Below, piece after piece: positions 7,920-18,087 of a stretch of 64,000 nucleotides of DNA; within the stretch, counting starts at the first letter, position 1, and each line of letters opens with the position of its first letter. Source of the DNA: Prevotella sp. (GTDB lineage Bacteria > Bacteroidota > Bacteroidia > Bacteroidales > Dysgonomonadaceae); the NCBI GenBank assembly GCA_031271965.1, contig JAISUS010000028.1, positions 186,001-250,000 on the forward strand, read 5' to 3'. The position numbers and the translations under genes are program-made. The notes beneath the pieces are model-generated. The model did not search any database, was not told the origin of the DNA, and saw nothing but the letters and a program-made list of their open reading frames with translations.

Positions 7920-9587
7920 ATGTGTGGGTTTGTTGGAGCTTTTGATTTAATGCAAGACGTATCGGTTTTGCGGACTCAAGTGTTGAAAATGGCAAAAAAA
8001 ATACGTCACAGAGGGCCGGATTGGTCAGGGATATACTGTGACGATCGTGCTATTTTGGCTCATGAGCGCTTATCTATAGTTGGCGTGGCGTCCGGTAAAC
8101 AACCCTTGTATAGTGCAGATCAAAATCTTGTGCTAGCTGTAAATGGCGAAATCTATAATCATAAAGAAATTAGGAATAAATATCCTGATTATGCCTTTCA
8201 GACTCAGTCTGACTGTGAAGTGATTCTTGCCTTGTATCAAGATAAAGGGATTGCCCTGTTTGAAGAACTTAACGGCATATATGCTTTTGCATTATATGAT
8301 AAAGCCAATAATATATATCTGTTGGGACGCGATCATATGGGTATTATTCCACTATATACAGGGTATGACGACTTGGGACAGTTTTATGTAGCCAGCGAAT
8401 TAAAAGCTCTTGAAGGTGTATGTCCTAACATCAAAGAATTTTTGCCAGGGCATTATTTATATAGTAAAGAAGGGAGTGATAGCAGACAATGGTACAAACG
8501 CGATTGGATGCTTTATGATAACGTGAAAGATAACAAATCTGATATTGAAGAAATACGTACATCTTTGGAAGATGCCGTTTATCGGCAGATGATGTCAGAT
8601 GTTCCTTACGGGGTGTTGTTGTCGGGAGGATTAGATTCCTCTATTATCTCGGCAGTAGCAAAACGTTACGCTTCTCTTCGTATAGAAGATGATAATAAAT
8701 CGGAGGCTTGGTGGCCGCAATTGCATTCTTTTGCTATCGGGCTCAAAGGTGCACCTGATTTGATCGCAGCAAAGAATGTTGCAGAATATATCGGAACTAT
8801 CCATCACGAAATAAATTTCACAGTGGAAGAAGCTTTAGATGCCCTGAGTGATGTTATCTATCACATAGAGACATATGATGTAACCACTGTAAGGGCTTCC
8901 ACACCTATGTATCTGTTGGCTCGTTTTATCAAATCCATGGGTGTGAAAATGGTGCTTTCAGGTGAAGGGTCAGATGAATTGTTTGGAGGATACCTGTATT
9001 TCCATAAAGCACCAGACGCAAAAGCATTTCACGAAGAAACAGTACGTAAATTAGATAAGTTGCATTTATACGATTGTCTTCGTGCAAATAAATCTTTGGC
9101 TGCCTGGGGAGTAGAAGGACGTGTGCCTTTTTTGGATAAAGAATTTATGGATGTTGCCATGCGTTTGAATCCGGTAGATAAAATGTGTGGAAGTAACGGG
9201 AAAATGGAAAAATATATACTTCGCAAAGCATTTGAAGATTATTTGCCTGAAAATGTAGCTTGGCGACAAAAAGAGCAATTTTCGGACGGTGTCGGTTACA
9301 ATTGGATAGATACCCTGCGCGAAGTTGCCGAAAAGAAAGTGTCGGATAAACAAATGGAAAAGGTGGCGGAACGTTTCCCTATAAATCCGCCAATGTCGAA
9401 AGAGGAATATTGGTATCGCACAATTTTTGAAACTCATTTTCCTTCCGCCTCTGCGGCGCATACAGTGCCTTCAGTTCCGTCTGTGGCTTGTAGTACGGCC
9501 GTTGCACTGGAATGGGATGCTTCTTTCAAAAACAGGATTGATCCGTCAGGACGGGCTGTGCAAACGGTGCATACCGAAGCTTATTAA
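7920..9587 (+). CDS. asnB: Glutamine-hydrolysing asparagine synthase B
   Basis: A 555-residue class-II amidotransferase, the same length as E. coli AsnB. The start is fixed by Met-Cys: after Met removal Cys2 becomes the N-terminal nucleophile of the glutaminase domain (about 2-190; RHRGPDWSG, NGEIYNH). The synthetase domain follows with the ATP-pyrophosphatase loop LSGGLDSSI at 234-242 and SGEGSDELFGGY further on. It converts aspartate, glutamine and ATP to asparagine in the cytoplasm. It begins the plus-strand arm of the nitrogen divergon, 80 bases before gltB and opposite porin-glnK-amt, so it is probably co-expressed with nitrogen uptake. Confidence 0.97.
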   Translation: MCGFVGAFDLMQDVSVLRTQVLKMAKKIRHRGPDWSGIYCDDRAILAHERLSIVGVASGKQPLYSADQNLVLAVNGEIYNHKEIRNKYPDYAFQTQSDCEVILALYQDKGIALFEELNGIYAFALYDKANNIYLLGRDHMGIIPLYTGYDDLGQFYVASELKALEGVCPNIKEFLPGHYLYSKEGSDSRQWYKRDWMLYDNVKDNKSDIEEIRTSLEDAVYRQMMSDVPYGVLLSGGLDSSIISAVAKRYASLRIEDDNKSEAWWPQLHSFAIGLKGAPDLIAAKNVAEYIGTIHHEINFTVEEALDALSDVIYHIETYDVTTVRASTPMYLLARFIKSMGVKMVLSGEGSDELFGGYLYFHKAPDAKAFHEETVRKLDKLHLYDCLRANKSLAAWGVEGRVPFLDKEFMDVAMRLNPVDKMCGSNGKMEKYILRKAFEDYLPENVAWRQKEQFSDGVGYNWIDTLREVAEKKVSDKQMEKVAERFPINPPMSKEEYWYRTIFETHFPSASAAHTVPSVPSVACSTAVALEWDASFKNRIDPSGRAVQTVHTEAY

Positions 9588-9667
9588 TTGGGATATCCCC
9601 TTTATTACTATTAAAAAGAGATTTTAATAGATTCCCGAATAGTGAAAAATATATCAACTAAAAGAAT

Positions 9668-12600
9668 ATGCAAGATTTACAATCAGCGATAAGACATGGA
9701 TTATATGATCCTGAATTTGAACATGATGCCTGTGGTGTAGGTATGGTGCTTCATATAAAAGGTGCAAAATCTCATTCTATTGTCGAAAATGGACTCCGTG
9801 TTTTGGAGAACATGATGCATCGCGGCGCAGAAAACGCAGATAATAAGACTGGTGATGGTGCAGGTATTATGATACAAATACCTCATGAGTTTATACTATT
9901 ACAGGGAATACCCGTTCCCGAAAAAGGGCGTTATGGAACAGGACTCGTTTTTTTGCCTAAAGGAGAAAAAGAAGCAGAGTCTTGTATGGTTACGCTTACC
10001 CAATATATAGAAAATGAGGACTTAAAATTATTGGCTGTACGTGATATGCCTGTCAATAGTGATATATTGGGACAGATGGCAGCATCTAATGAGCCTACTG
10101 TCAAACAGATATTTGTAGTGGGCGACGAAGATCTGAGCAGTAACGAACTTGAACATAAATTATATCTTTTAAGAAAAAAAATAGAGAAGGAAATATTCAA
10201 TTCTAAGATATTTTCTTTAGAAACTAAGCGGGCATTTTATATTGTAAGCTTATCAACTAAGCGTATAGTATATAAAGGGATGTTGTCATCAGAGCAACTA
10301 CGTCATTACTATCCCGATTTGCTCAATCCACATCTGACCAGTGCGATAGCCTTGGTACACTCACGTTTCAGTACCAATACATTTCCTACATGGGATTTGG
10401 CTCACCCTTTCCGCATGATAGCACATAATGGCGAAATAAATACAATAAAAGGTAACCGCCAGTGGATGGAAGCGCGTGAAAGTATTTTGAAATCCGAACA
10501 ACTTGGTAATATCAGTGATTTATGGCCTATAGTTCAGCCATTTATGAGTGACAGTGCGTCATTCGACAATGTGCTGGAATTTTTGGTGATGTCGGGCAAA
10601 TCCCTTCCTCATGCATTGGCTATGATGGTTCCCGAATCGTGGAACGATAAGAATCCTATTTCCGACAATCTGAAAGCGTTCTATGAATATCATAGTTTAT
10701 TTATGGAAGCTTGGGACGGACCAGCTACAATCTTGTTCACTGATGGCCGTTATGCCGGAGGTCTATTAGACAGAAACGGTTTGCGTCCGGCACGTTACCT
10801 AATGACGAATAATGATATAATGGTCGTAGCATCCGAAACAGGAGTGCTGCCATTCGAGCCGTCAGAAATTAAAGAAAAAGGACGTTTACGTCCCGGTAAA
10901 ATGTTGATGGTAGATACTGAAACAGGTACTATTCAGTATGATGCCGAAATAAAAGAAAACTTAGCAAAAGCCTATCCATACCGGGAATGGCTGACAAAAA
11001 ACAGGATATCTCTGGATAATATATCTTCAGGCCGTACTATAAAATATGGTGTGGACAATTATACCAAATTGCTCAAAACATTCGGATATTATAAAGAAGA
11101 TATAGAAAAAATATTGTTACCAATGGCTGACGAAGGGAAAGAACCTACTGCATCGATGGGTAATGATACTCCGATTGCTGTTTTGTCTAATAAGCCACAA
11201 CGATTATTCAACTATTTCCGTCAACTATTTGCACAGGTGACCAATCCGCCTATAGACCCTATTCGCGAGGAGTTGGTTATGTCCTTGTCCGGGTACATTG
11301 GTTCGCTGCATAAGAATATATTGGAGCCTATGCCGGAGCATACAAAGATGGTGCGCTTATCAAATCCATTCTTGTCAAATAGAGAGTTAGATTTACTCGT
11401 TAACCTGAGTTATAAAGGTTTCAAAGCCGAAGTTTTACCGATGCTTTTCAATCCTAAAAAAGGCGCCGACGGCTTGCGGCATGCTTTGGATGAACTTTGT
11501 AAGAATGCGGAAAAAGCAGTTGACAACGGAAGCAACTATATTGTAATCTCAGATAGAGGTGTTGATAAAGATAATGCTCCTATTCCATCATTGCTTGCAG
11601 TATCAGCCGTTCATCATTATCTGATTGAACGCCGCAAGCGTATGCAAATTGATATAGTCGTAGAATCAGCCGAACCTCGCGAGGTAATGCACTTCTCTCT
11701 ATTATTCGGATATGGAGCTAATGCGGTAAATCCATATCTGGCATTAGCTGTGATAGAAGATCTTGTTAAAAAAGGAGATATCCATCTCGATTTCGAGACA
11801 GCGATGAAGCACTATGTAAAATCTATAAACAAGGGCGTGCTGAAAACCATGTCGAAAATGGGTATATCTACGCTGAAAAGTTATTTAGGCGCTCAAATTT
11901 TCGAAGCTGTTGGTATTAGTTCTGCTGTTGTTGACAAATATTTTAAAGGTACTACATCCAAGATAGAAGGCATTGATTTGGGCGACATAACCAGTGATAC
12001 TTTAGAAGCATATTATGAAGCATTTGAAGAAGATTTTATCGATCCTTCACTTATTAATCAAGGTATATATGCATGGAGACGCAATGGTGAAAGTCATGCA
12101 TGGAATCCGGAAACAATATATAAATTACAAATGTCTACTCGTTTAGGCAGCTATAAAAAATTCAGAGAATATACTCAGTCTATTGATACTAAGCCTGAAA
12201 AGATATTTCTAAGAGACTTTTTGGATTTCGAACGGAGTAAAAAGCCAATTGACATATCTGAAGTAGAGCCGGCATCGGCTATCACCAAACGCTTTGTTAC
12301 AGGCGCCATGTCATTCGGTTCTATCAGTCGGGAGGCTCATGAAGCTATGGCTATCGCGATGAATGCTATCGGAGGAAAAAGTAATACGGGTGAGGGTGGT
12401 GAACTTCCCGAACGTTTTGTGACTCCTGCCCGTTCAGCGATTAAACAAGTTGCATCGGGACGGTTCGGCGTAACAACTGAATATCTCGTCAATGCCGATG
12501 AACTGCAAATAAAAATAGCTCAGGGTGCTAAACCGGGTGAAGGTGGCCAACTGCCTGGTTTTAAAGTGGACAATATTATTGCCAAAACCCGTCACTCTAT

Positions 12601-14185
12601 TCCGGGCATATCTTTGATTTCTCCGCCACCACATCACGATATATATTCTATCGAAGATTTAGCTCAATTGATATTCGATCTTAAGAATGTAAATCCGAAA
12701 GCACAAATAAGTGTAAAACTTGTTGCAGAAAGTGGAGTGGGAACAGTTGCTGCCGGTGTAGCAAAAGCAAAAGCAGATCGTATTGTTATCAGTGGTTGCG
12801 AAGGTGGCACAGGTGCAAGTCCTGCCAGTTCGATCAAGCATGCAGGTCTACCGTTAGAAATAGGGTTGGCCGAAGTACAACAAACATTAGTGCTTAACAA
12901 CTTGCGTGGACAGGTTTACCTGCAAACAGACGGACAATTAAAAACCGGTCATGACATTGTTGTTGCGGCCATGATGGGTGCTGAAGAATTCGGATTTGCA
13001 ACAAGTGCCTTGATTGTGCTTGGATGTATTATGATGCGTAAATGCCATCTGAATACTTGTCCTGTGGGCGTTGCCACTCAGGACGAAGAATTGAGGAAGA
13101 AATTTGCAGGACGCAGTGAATATTTGGTTAACTATTTCAACTTTTTGGCCGAAGAGGTTCGTGAATATTTGGCTGAGTTGGGAGTTAAGTCTTTGGATGA
13201 AGTCGTTGGACGTACTGACTTATTGAAATATGTACAAAATGAGAATAATGGTAAATTAAGTAAACTAGATCTTTCTCGTCTCATATATTTTCCAAAAGAG
13301 GCAAAAGGAAATGCTATACACCACATAAAAAATCAGGAGCATAAACTTCATAATGTATTAGACGAAGAGTTGATAGCGACAGCTAAACCGGCTATTGAGA
13401 AATCGATGCCAGTGCAGATGTCTCGTATTATCCGCAATGTAGATCGTACGGTAGGTGCTATGTTGTCTGGCGAGATCGCAAAACGTTATGGCAATGCCGG
13501 ACTTCCGGAGGATACGATACAGTATTCGTTCAAAGGATCAGCCGGACAAAGTTTCGGAGCATTTCTTGCTCATGGTGTTACTTTCAGGCTAGAAGGTGAT
13601 GCCAACGACTATGTAGGCAAAGGCTTATCGGGAGGTAAAGTTATTATTGTACCGCCGGAAGTAGCGACTTTTAAACCTGAAGAAAATATTATCGCTGGCA
13701 ATACCTTACTTTATGGAGCTACATCCGGAGAAATATATATAAATGGTAGAGTAGGGGAACGCTTCTGTGTACGTAATAGCGGTGCCATTGCTGTGGTAGA
13801 AGGAGCCGGAGATCACTGTTGTGAATATATGACCGGTGGACGAACTGTTGTGCTTGGGGTTACCGGACGTAACTTTGCTGCCGGAATGAGCGGCGGGGTG
13901 GCCTATGTATATGACCAACAAGGCGATTTTGATTATTATTGCAATATGCAGATGGTAGAACTTACTTTGATCGAAGATAATTATGATATGCGTGAGTTAC
14001 GGGATTTAATCACCAGGCATTATAATTATACAAATAGTCCTTTAGCAAAACGTATTCTGGACAATTGGGCAACGGAAGTCGAACGATTTTTGAAAATAAC
14101 ACCTATCGAATACAAGAAAGTGTTACAGGATGAGAAATTAGAAGCGATTAAGAAAAAAATCGCACAAGTGGAATTTGATTATTAA
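9668..14185 (+). CDS. gltB: Glutamate synthase large subunit
   Basis: A 1505-residue GOGAT alpha subunit. The glutaminase domain follows a 21-residue propeptide, with the catalytic Cys22 in HDACGVG; later come the central domain, the FMN/synthase domain and the C-terminal GXGXG beta-helix domain. The synthase part shows SRFSTNTFPTWDLAHPFR, the TGEGGELPERF and GAKPGEGGQLPG loops, and the 3Fe-4S cluster motif CIMMRKCHLNTCPVG. It transfers the glutamine amide to 2-oxoglutarate, giving two glutamates. It lies between asnB and gltD and completes the glutamine-based assimilation pathway with the Amt/GlnK genes opposite. Its length is normal for the family. Confidence 0.98.
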   Translation: MQDLQSAIRHGLYDPEFEHDACGVGMVLHIKGAKSHSIVENGLRVLENMMHRGAENADNKTGDGAGIMIQIPHEFILLQGIPVPEKGRYGTGLVFLPKGEKEAESCMVTLTQYIENEDLKLLAVRDMPVNSDILGQMAASNEPTVKQIFVVGDEDLSSNELEHKLYLLRKKIEKEIFNSKIFSLETKRAFYIVSLSTKRIVYKGMLSSEQLRHYYPDLLNPHLTSAIALVHSRFSTNTFPTWDLAHPFRMIAHNGEINTIKGNRQWMEARESILKSEQLGNISDLWPIVQPFMSDSASFDNVLEFLVMSGKSLPHALAMMVPESWNDKNPISDNLKAFYEYHSLFMEAWDGPATILFTDGRYAGGLLDRNGLRPARYLMTNNDIMVVASETGVLPFEPSEIKEKGRLRPGKMLMVDTETGTIQYDAEIKENLAKAYPYREWLTKNRISLDNISSGRTIKYGVDNYTKLLKTFGYYKEDIEKILLPMADEGKEPTASMGNDTPIAVLSNKPQRLFNYFRQLFAQVTNPPIDPIREELVMSLSGYIGSLHKNILEPMPEHTKMVRLSNPFLSNRELDLLVNLSYKGFKAEVLPMLFNPKKGADGLRHALDELCKNAEKAVDNGSNYIVISDRGVDKDNAPIPSLLAVSAVHHYLIERRKRMQIDIVVESAEPREVMHFSLLFGYGANAVNPYLALAVIEDLVKKGDIHLDFETAMKHYVKSINKGVLKTMSKMGISTLKSYLGAQIFEAVGISSAVVDKYFKGTTSKIEGIDLGDITSDTLEAYYEAFEEDFIDPSLINQGIYAWRRNGESHAWNPETIYKLQMSTRLGSYKKFREYTQSIDTKPEKIFLRDFLDFERSKKPIDISEVEPASAITKRFVTGAMSFGSISREAHEAMAIAMNAIGGKSNTGEGGELPERFVTPARSAIKQVASGRFGVTTEYLVNADELQIKIAQGAKPGEGGQLPGFKVDNIIAKTRHSIPGISLISPPPHHDIYSIEDLAQLIFDLKNVNPKAQISVKLVAESGVGTVAAGVAKAKADRIVISGCEGGTGASPASSIKHAGLPLEIGLAEVQQTLVLNNLRGQVYLQTDGQLKTGHDIVVAAMMGAEEFGFATSALIVLGCIMMRKCHLNTCPVGVATQDEELRKKFAGRSEYLVNYFNFLAEEVREYLAELGVKSLDEVVGRTDLLKYVQNENNGKLSKLDLSRLIYFPKEAKGNAIHHIKNQEHKLHNVLDEELIATAKPAIEKSMPVQMSRIIRNVDRTVGAMLSGEIAKRYGNAGLPEDTIQYSFKGSAGQSFGAFLAHGVTFRLEGDANDYVGKGLSGGKVIIVPPEVATFKPEENIIAGNTLLYGATSGEIYINGRVGERFCVRNSGAIAVVEGAGDHCCEYMTGGRTVVLGVTGRNFAAGMSGGVAYVYDQQGDFDYYCNMQMVELTLIEDNYDMRELRDLITRHYNYTNSPLAKRILDNWATEVERFLKITPIEYKKVLQDEKLEAIKKKIAQVEFDY

Positions 14186-14189
14186 GACA

Positions 14190-14253
14190 ATTAGCAAATT
14201 CGGGAATTAGCAAATTTGAAAATGCATTTGCTAATCTGTTAATTTTCGAATTT
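14190..14253. repeat. Nested palindromic repeat between gltB and gltD
   Basis: ATTAGCAAAT occurs at 14190-14199 and again at 14206-14215, and its inverse ATTTGCTAAT lies at 14226-14235, giving a perfect 10-bp hairpin with a 10-base loop. An outer pair, AAATTCG (14196-14202) and CGAATTT (14247-14253), nests around it. It fills almost the whole 84-base gap between two genes of one operon. It may be an intergenic repeat-family copy and may influence the gltB:gltD ratio or protect the upstream mRNA. Confidence 0.6.
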
Positions 14254-14269
14254 TCAAATTATAAGAAAA

Positions 14270-15691
14270 ATGGGAAATCCAAAAGCATTTCTAACAGTAA
14301 AAAGAAAAGATGCCGGATACCGTCCGGTACAAGACCGTGTCCTTGATTTTGGCGAGGTAGAACAAACTCTAAATACGGAAGATAGGCGCGAACAGGCTTC
14401 GCGTTGTATGGATTGTGGTATTCCTTTCTGTCATTGGGGATGTCCGTTGGGTAACAAAATGCCCGAATGGCAGGACTATATGTATAAAGGGAACTGGAAA
14501 CTGGCAGCCGAAGTGCTGATGCAAACCAATGACTTTCCTGAATTTACTGGTCGAATTTGTCCAGCTCCGTGCGAAAAATCATGTGTGCTTTCTATACATC
14601 GGGCCCCGGTGACGATTCGAGAGAATGAAGCTGCGGCATTAGAGCAGGCTTTTAATGAGGGTTATATACAACCTAAAGCACCCAAAAATCGTACAGGCAA
14701 AAAAGTTGCTGTCATAGGTTCAGGACCTTCGGGGTTGGCTGTTGCCAATCAATTAAATCAAAAAGGGCATGATGTAACTGTATATGAAAAGAGTTCACGT
14801 ATAGGAGGACTGTTACGTTTCGGAATCCCTGATTTCAAACTGAATAAGAATGTTATAGACCGTCGTTTGAGATTGATGGAAAAAGAAGGTGTCAAATTTG
14901 TTACCAATACCGAAATCGGAAAAGATATAAAAGCAAAGGAGGTATTGACCGGATACGATGCTATATGTGTTGCCATAGGCTCGCAAGTTCCCCGGGATCT
15001 CCCTATCGAGGGGCGAGATCTGAAAGGTGTTTACAATGCGATGGAATACCTTACAATGCAGAATAAACTGGTTGCAAAAGAAGATATTCCGGCAGAACAG
15101 ATGATTGATGCAGGAGGTAAAAATATATTGGTTATCGGTGGTGGTGATACAGGATCGGACTGTATAGGTACGGCAAATAGGCAAGGAGCAGCAAGTATTT
15201 TGCAAATAGAAATTTTACCGAAGCCTCAGAAATTAGAAGATTTAAATAATGTTTGGCCTGAACCATATCCTGTGGTTTTGAAAACATCATCATCTCATCA
15301 GGAAGGTTGCGAACGCCGTTGGTCGGTAAATACAAAACGCTTTATAGGTGAAAACGGAAAGCTTACTGCTGTAGAATTAGTCGAAATTGCTTGGGAAAAG
15401 GATGACAAAGGAAACCATGTGATGAAAGAAGTAGGTAAACCCGAAATCTTGAAGATCGATTTGGTATTTTTGGCTCTCGGTTTTGTGCATCCTATTCAGG
15501 AAGGATTGTTGCATGAATTAGCATTAGATATTGACGGACGTAAGAATATTGCTACAAAAGGAAATCGTGAAACGAATGTAGCTAAAGTGTTTGCGACGGG
15601 CGACTGTGTTAGCGGACAATCTTTAGTCGTCAAATGTATAGCGTCGGGAAGAGAGACTGCTCAACATATCCACGATTTCCTAAAAAAATAA
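14270..15691 (+). CDS. gltD: Glutamate synthase small subunit
   Basis: A 473-residue FAD-dependent NAD(P)H oxidoreductase that feeds electrons to GltB. The N-terminal 4Fe-4S region has Cys46, Cys49, Cys54 and Cys58 (CMDCGIPFCHWGC) and a second set in CPAPCEKSC. The FAD-binding loop VIGSGPSGLAVANQL is near 149-163, and the NADPH-binding loop VIGGGDTGSDCIG near 284-296. The final FAD contact is FATGDCVSGQSLV. It acts in the cytoplasm with gltB, 84 bases upstream. The transcript probably ends at the hairpin near 15719-15763, which faces the convergent polysaccharide operon. Confidence 0.98.
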   Translation: MGNPKAFLTVKRKDAGYRPVQDRVLDFGEVEQTLNTEDRREQASRCMDCGIPFCHWGCPLGNKMPEWQDYMYKGNWKLAAEVLMQTNDFPEFTGRICPAPCEKSCVLSIHRAPVTIRENEAAALEQAFNEGYIQPKAPKNRTGKKVAVIGSGPSGLAVANQLNQKGHDVTVYEKSSRIGGLLRFGIPDFKLNKNVIDRRLRLMEKEGVKFVTNTEIGKDIKAKEVLTGYDAICVAIGSQVPRDLPIEGRDLKGVYNAMEYLTMQNKLVAKEDIPAEQMIDAGGKNILVIGGGDTGSDCIGTANRQGAASILQIEILPKPQKLEDLNNVWPEPYPVVLKTSSSHQEGCERRWSVNTKRFIGENGKLTAVELVEIAWEKDDKGNHVMKEVGKPEILKIDLVFLALGFVHPIQEGLLHELALDIDGRKNIATKGNRETNVAKVFATGDCVSGQSLVVKCIASGRETAQHIHDFLKK

Positions 15692-15718
15692 GTCTATACT
15701 TTTTAAATAAACACTTCT

Positions 15719-15763
15719 AGGCCTGATTGATCTGATGTAGAAAAGCAAAAGAATCACAGGCCT
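15719..15763. terminator. Shared terminator between gltD and the polysaccharide operon
   Basis: AGGCCTG (15719-15725) pairs with CAGGCCT (15757-15763), and an ATT/AAT pairing can extend it. It is followed on the plus strand by TAAATATTTTC. It sits between two convergent genes and may work for both, though the loop is long. Confidence 0.5.
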
Positions 15764-15776
15764 TAAATATTTTCTG

Positions 15777-16952
15777 TTAAGATGACTTTCGCTTAGCTTT
15801 TTCCCATACTCCTGTATTATTCTTAATCAGATAAGAATACGCTTTGAGTACATTTATATTCATAAAGAGAAAATAGTAAGGCACAAACAAAACCTTATTC
15901 TTAATTTCTTTTTTAGAATTAATATAACCGGCAAACCCTAACAGATAACACACACACTGTAATATTAATAATATAGTTAGTAATATGAGTTCAGGATATT
16001 GTACACACAGTAATATGTTTAAAGGAAGTAATGCAAAAAGTGCTAACGGAGTTATAGTCCAGCGTAATACCCGATGAGATATATACTGGAAACTCATTAC
16101 TCCATATTTGAAAATATTCAGTAATGATCGTAGCCTCCATGTGGCTTGTATTCCTCCGGCAGCGATTCTAACTTTGCGTTTTTCTTCATCCTGCATAGAT
16201 TCTGAGCCATATTCTGTAGCATAAGCTTGCGGACAATACGCAATTTTATAACCTTTCATTGCTATTTTAAGAGAAACCACAAAGTCGTCTAATAGCGTAT
16301 CATCAGGGATATGGACGAACAGATCTCGCCTGATTGCATATAATTCACCTGCTGCACCGATAACCGAGTATAAACGATAATCTAAGTATTTTAACATCGA
16401 TTCGTAACGCCAATAAATACCTTCTCCACTTGATGAAGCAGTATCTTTCGAACCCATATTCATTCTCTTTTCACCTGCGACACAGCCGATTTTATCATCA
16501 GCAAATAATATAACCATTTCCTTTATGCTTTCAGGGTTTAGCATCGCATTGGCATCGGTAAGTACAACAATCGGAGTATTTATATATATCATACTTCTGT
16601 TTATAGCGGCAGTTTTTCCTCTCCTTTCCGGTTCATGCAGGACCCTTACATCATTATATGATTTAAGTTTATTCACTGTACCATCTGTACTTCCGTCTGT
16701 AACCCAAACAATATGAAGCTTTTCTGCCGGATAATCCAGCTGCCGGGTATTGTTTATTTTATCAGCTACGATATCCTCTTCATTGTAGGCTGCAATCAGC
16801 AAAGTTACTTCTGGCAAATCTGTGTTTAAGTCAGGTTTATTTGACGGAGAAAAAACTCCTTTTATCTTGACTAAAACCCAAAGTAAGATACCATAGCCTA
16901 AATAGGTATAGAAAACTATGAATAAGAAAATGCAGAATAGAATTAAGATCAT
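15777..16952 (-). CDS. Membrane GT2 glycosyltransferase (synthase-like)
   Basis: A 391-residue processive-type family-2 glycosyltransferase. It has an N-terminal membrane span (about 3-27) and a cytoplasmic GT-A domain with LIAAYNEED, DGSTDGT and a DxN/DxD-like TDANA. The acceptor-site Asp is in LLDDFVVSLK, and there is a loose QxxRW-like segment (GGIQATWRLR); at least three spans follow. The architecture resembles IcaA/PgaC and hyaluronan-type synthases. It is the last gene of the operon, 22 bases after the GT4 gene. It could build a side chain or part of the backbone on the cytoplasmic face; the sugar is unknown. Confidence 0.88.
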   Translation of the reverse strand: MILILFCIFLFIVFYTYLGYGILLWVLVKIKGVFSPSNKPDLNTDLPEVTLLIAAYNEEDIVADKINNTRQLDYPAEKLHIVWVTDGSTDGTVNKLKSYNDVRVLHEPERRGKTAAINRSMIYINTPIVVLTDANAMLNPESIKEMVILFADDKIGCVAGEKRMNMGSKDTASSSGEGIYWRYESMLKYLDYRLYSVIGAAGELYAIRRDLFVHIPDDTLLDDFVVSLKIAMKGYKIAYCPQAYATEYGSESMQDEEKRKVRIAAGGIQATWRLRSLLNIFKYGVMSFQYISHRVLRWTITPLALFALLPLNILLCVQYPELILLTILLILQCVCYLLGFAGYINSKKEIKNKVLFVPYYFLFMNINVLKAYSYLIKNNTGVWEKAKRKSS

Positions 16953-16974
16953 AAAGGTTTATATTCTAGAAGTA

Positions 16975-18087
16975 TTACTCACAAGCTAAGACAACTTTCT
17001 CCATCTGGTTTTTCCATGAAAGATCGCTTATCGAATTACGTATTTCCTCAGGTGATAATGCTTTTACTTTATTGTAAAACAATATAACATTATCAATGTT
17101 TATTGGCGTTTCATCGGCACTTACTTTCATGATATATGGTTTATCTTCAAAATCATCATCGATCTCGGAATATACGAAAGGAATACCTCTTGCTGCATAT
17201 TCTCTATTCTTTAGTGTTTTTATGTTTGTAATTCCACTTCTGTGTCGTCCAAGGCTGGCGATTCCAACTGAAGCCTTATCGAATATATTATCCAGGCCAT
17301 CTCCGTATTGAGGCCCATGAAAAGTCACATATTTATCCAGATTATTTTCAATGACATAGTTTTTTAGTTTTGCTATCTCCTGCTCATCGCCGTATCCAAC
17401 AATATCATATCGGACTTCCATTCTCTGTCCTGTTTTGTAATATTCAGCCAAACCTCTTAATAAGCGATCGAACCCGTGCCATATATGAATCTCTGCTACA
17501 CTTATAAGATTAAGAATATTAGAATTTTCCTCTACAGGCTTTTTTATTCTTATTGCATCAAAATCAATTCCGTTGGATATATTGATGGTTTCTGCACCAA
17601 AAATATTTCTGCAATTCGAGAATGTAACTATTCTGAAAAGTTGTTTCGAGAGTGAATGTCTAAAACATTGGTCTGCTCTCAACTTTATGATTCGAAGCTT
17701 CTTGTATTCATTGTCATATGGGTAAGTTGGTATTTCCATAACTGTTTTTACCCCTTCCTTCTTAAGTTTCTTTACAGCTGATGTAAGGAATGGATTAGCA
17801 TTATGATATGATCTTATATATAATAAATCGATTTTATTTTCTTTAATATAATGTAATATTGCAGAGTAATCTGTCCACTTTTTTATCTTGCCTTTTATTC
17901 CGGCTTCAAATTCTTCAAGTATTTCTCCATCTATCATTCTTCTTTGCACGCCCTTATCATCGATTTGTATATAGCATAAGCGGGTGTCTATTCCGCATTG
18001 TTTTAGGGCACTGACTTGATAGTGTATCTTTTTACTAATACCATTGTATAACCCGAAGCCATGAAATATTAGATATAAAGCCTTCAT
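16975..18087 (-). CDS. GT4-type glycosyltransferase
   Basis: A 370-residue GT-B fold enzyme. The N-terminal acceptor half begins MKALYLIFHGFGLYNGISKK. The C-terminal donor-binding half shows VAEIHIWHGFDRLL and VGYGDEQEIAKLKNYV. The glutamate-containing donor-site segment is KTLKNREYAARGIPFVYSE, in place of the classical ExFGxxxxE. The Wzx stop/start overlap (4 bases) shows translational coupling. It should add one sugar to the lipid-linked repeat unit at the inner membrane; donor and linkage cannot be read from sequence. Confidence 0.85.
   Translation of the reverse strand: MKALYLIFHGFGLYNGISKKIHYQVSALKQCGIDTRLCYIQIDDKGVQRRMIDGEILEEFEAGIKGKIKKWTDYSAILHYIKENKIDLLYIRSYHNANPFLTSAVKKLKKEGVKTVMEIPTYPYDNEYKKLRIIKLRADQCFRHSLSKQLFRIVTFSNCRNIFGAETINISNGIDFDAIRIKKPVEENSNILNLISVAEIHIWHGFDRLLRGLAEYYKTGQRMEVRYDIVGYGDEQEIAKLKNYVIENNLDKYVTFHGPQYGDGLDNIFDKASVGIASLGRHRSGITNIKTLKNREYAARGIPFVYSEIDDDFEDKPYIMKVSADETPINIDNVILFYNKVKALSPEEIRNSISDLSWKNQMEKVVLACE

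Noticed and set aside
9066..9461. 131-codon minus-strand frame inside asnB
   Set aside because: It lies wholly antisense to a highly conserved coding region, has no start context, and its translation is rich in Arg/Phe without a recognisable domain; it is a codon-use shadow.
14813..15205. 130-codon minus-strand frame inside gltD
   Set aside because: Antisense to the conserved FAD/NADPH domains of gltD; Cys- and Ser-rich composition is typical of a shadow frame.
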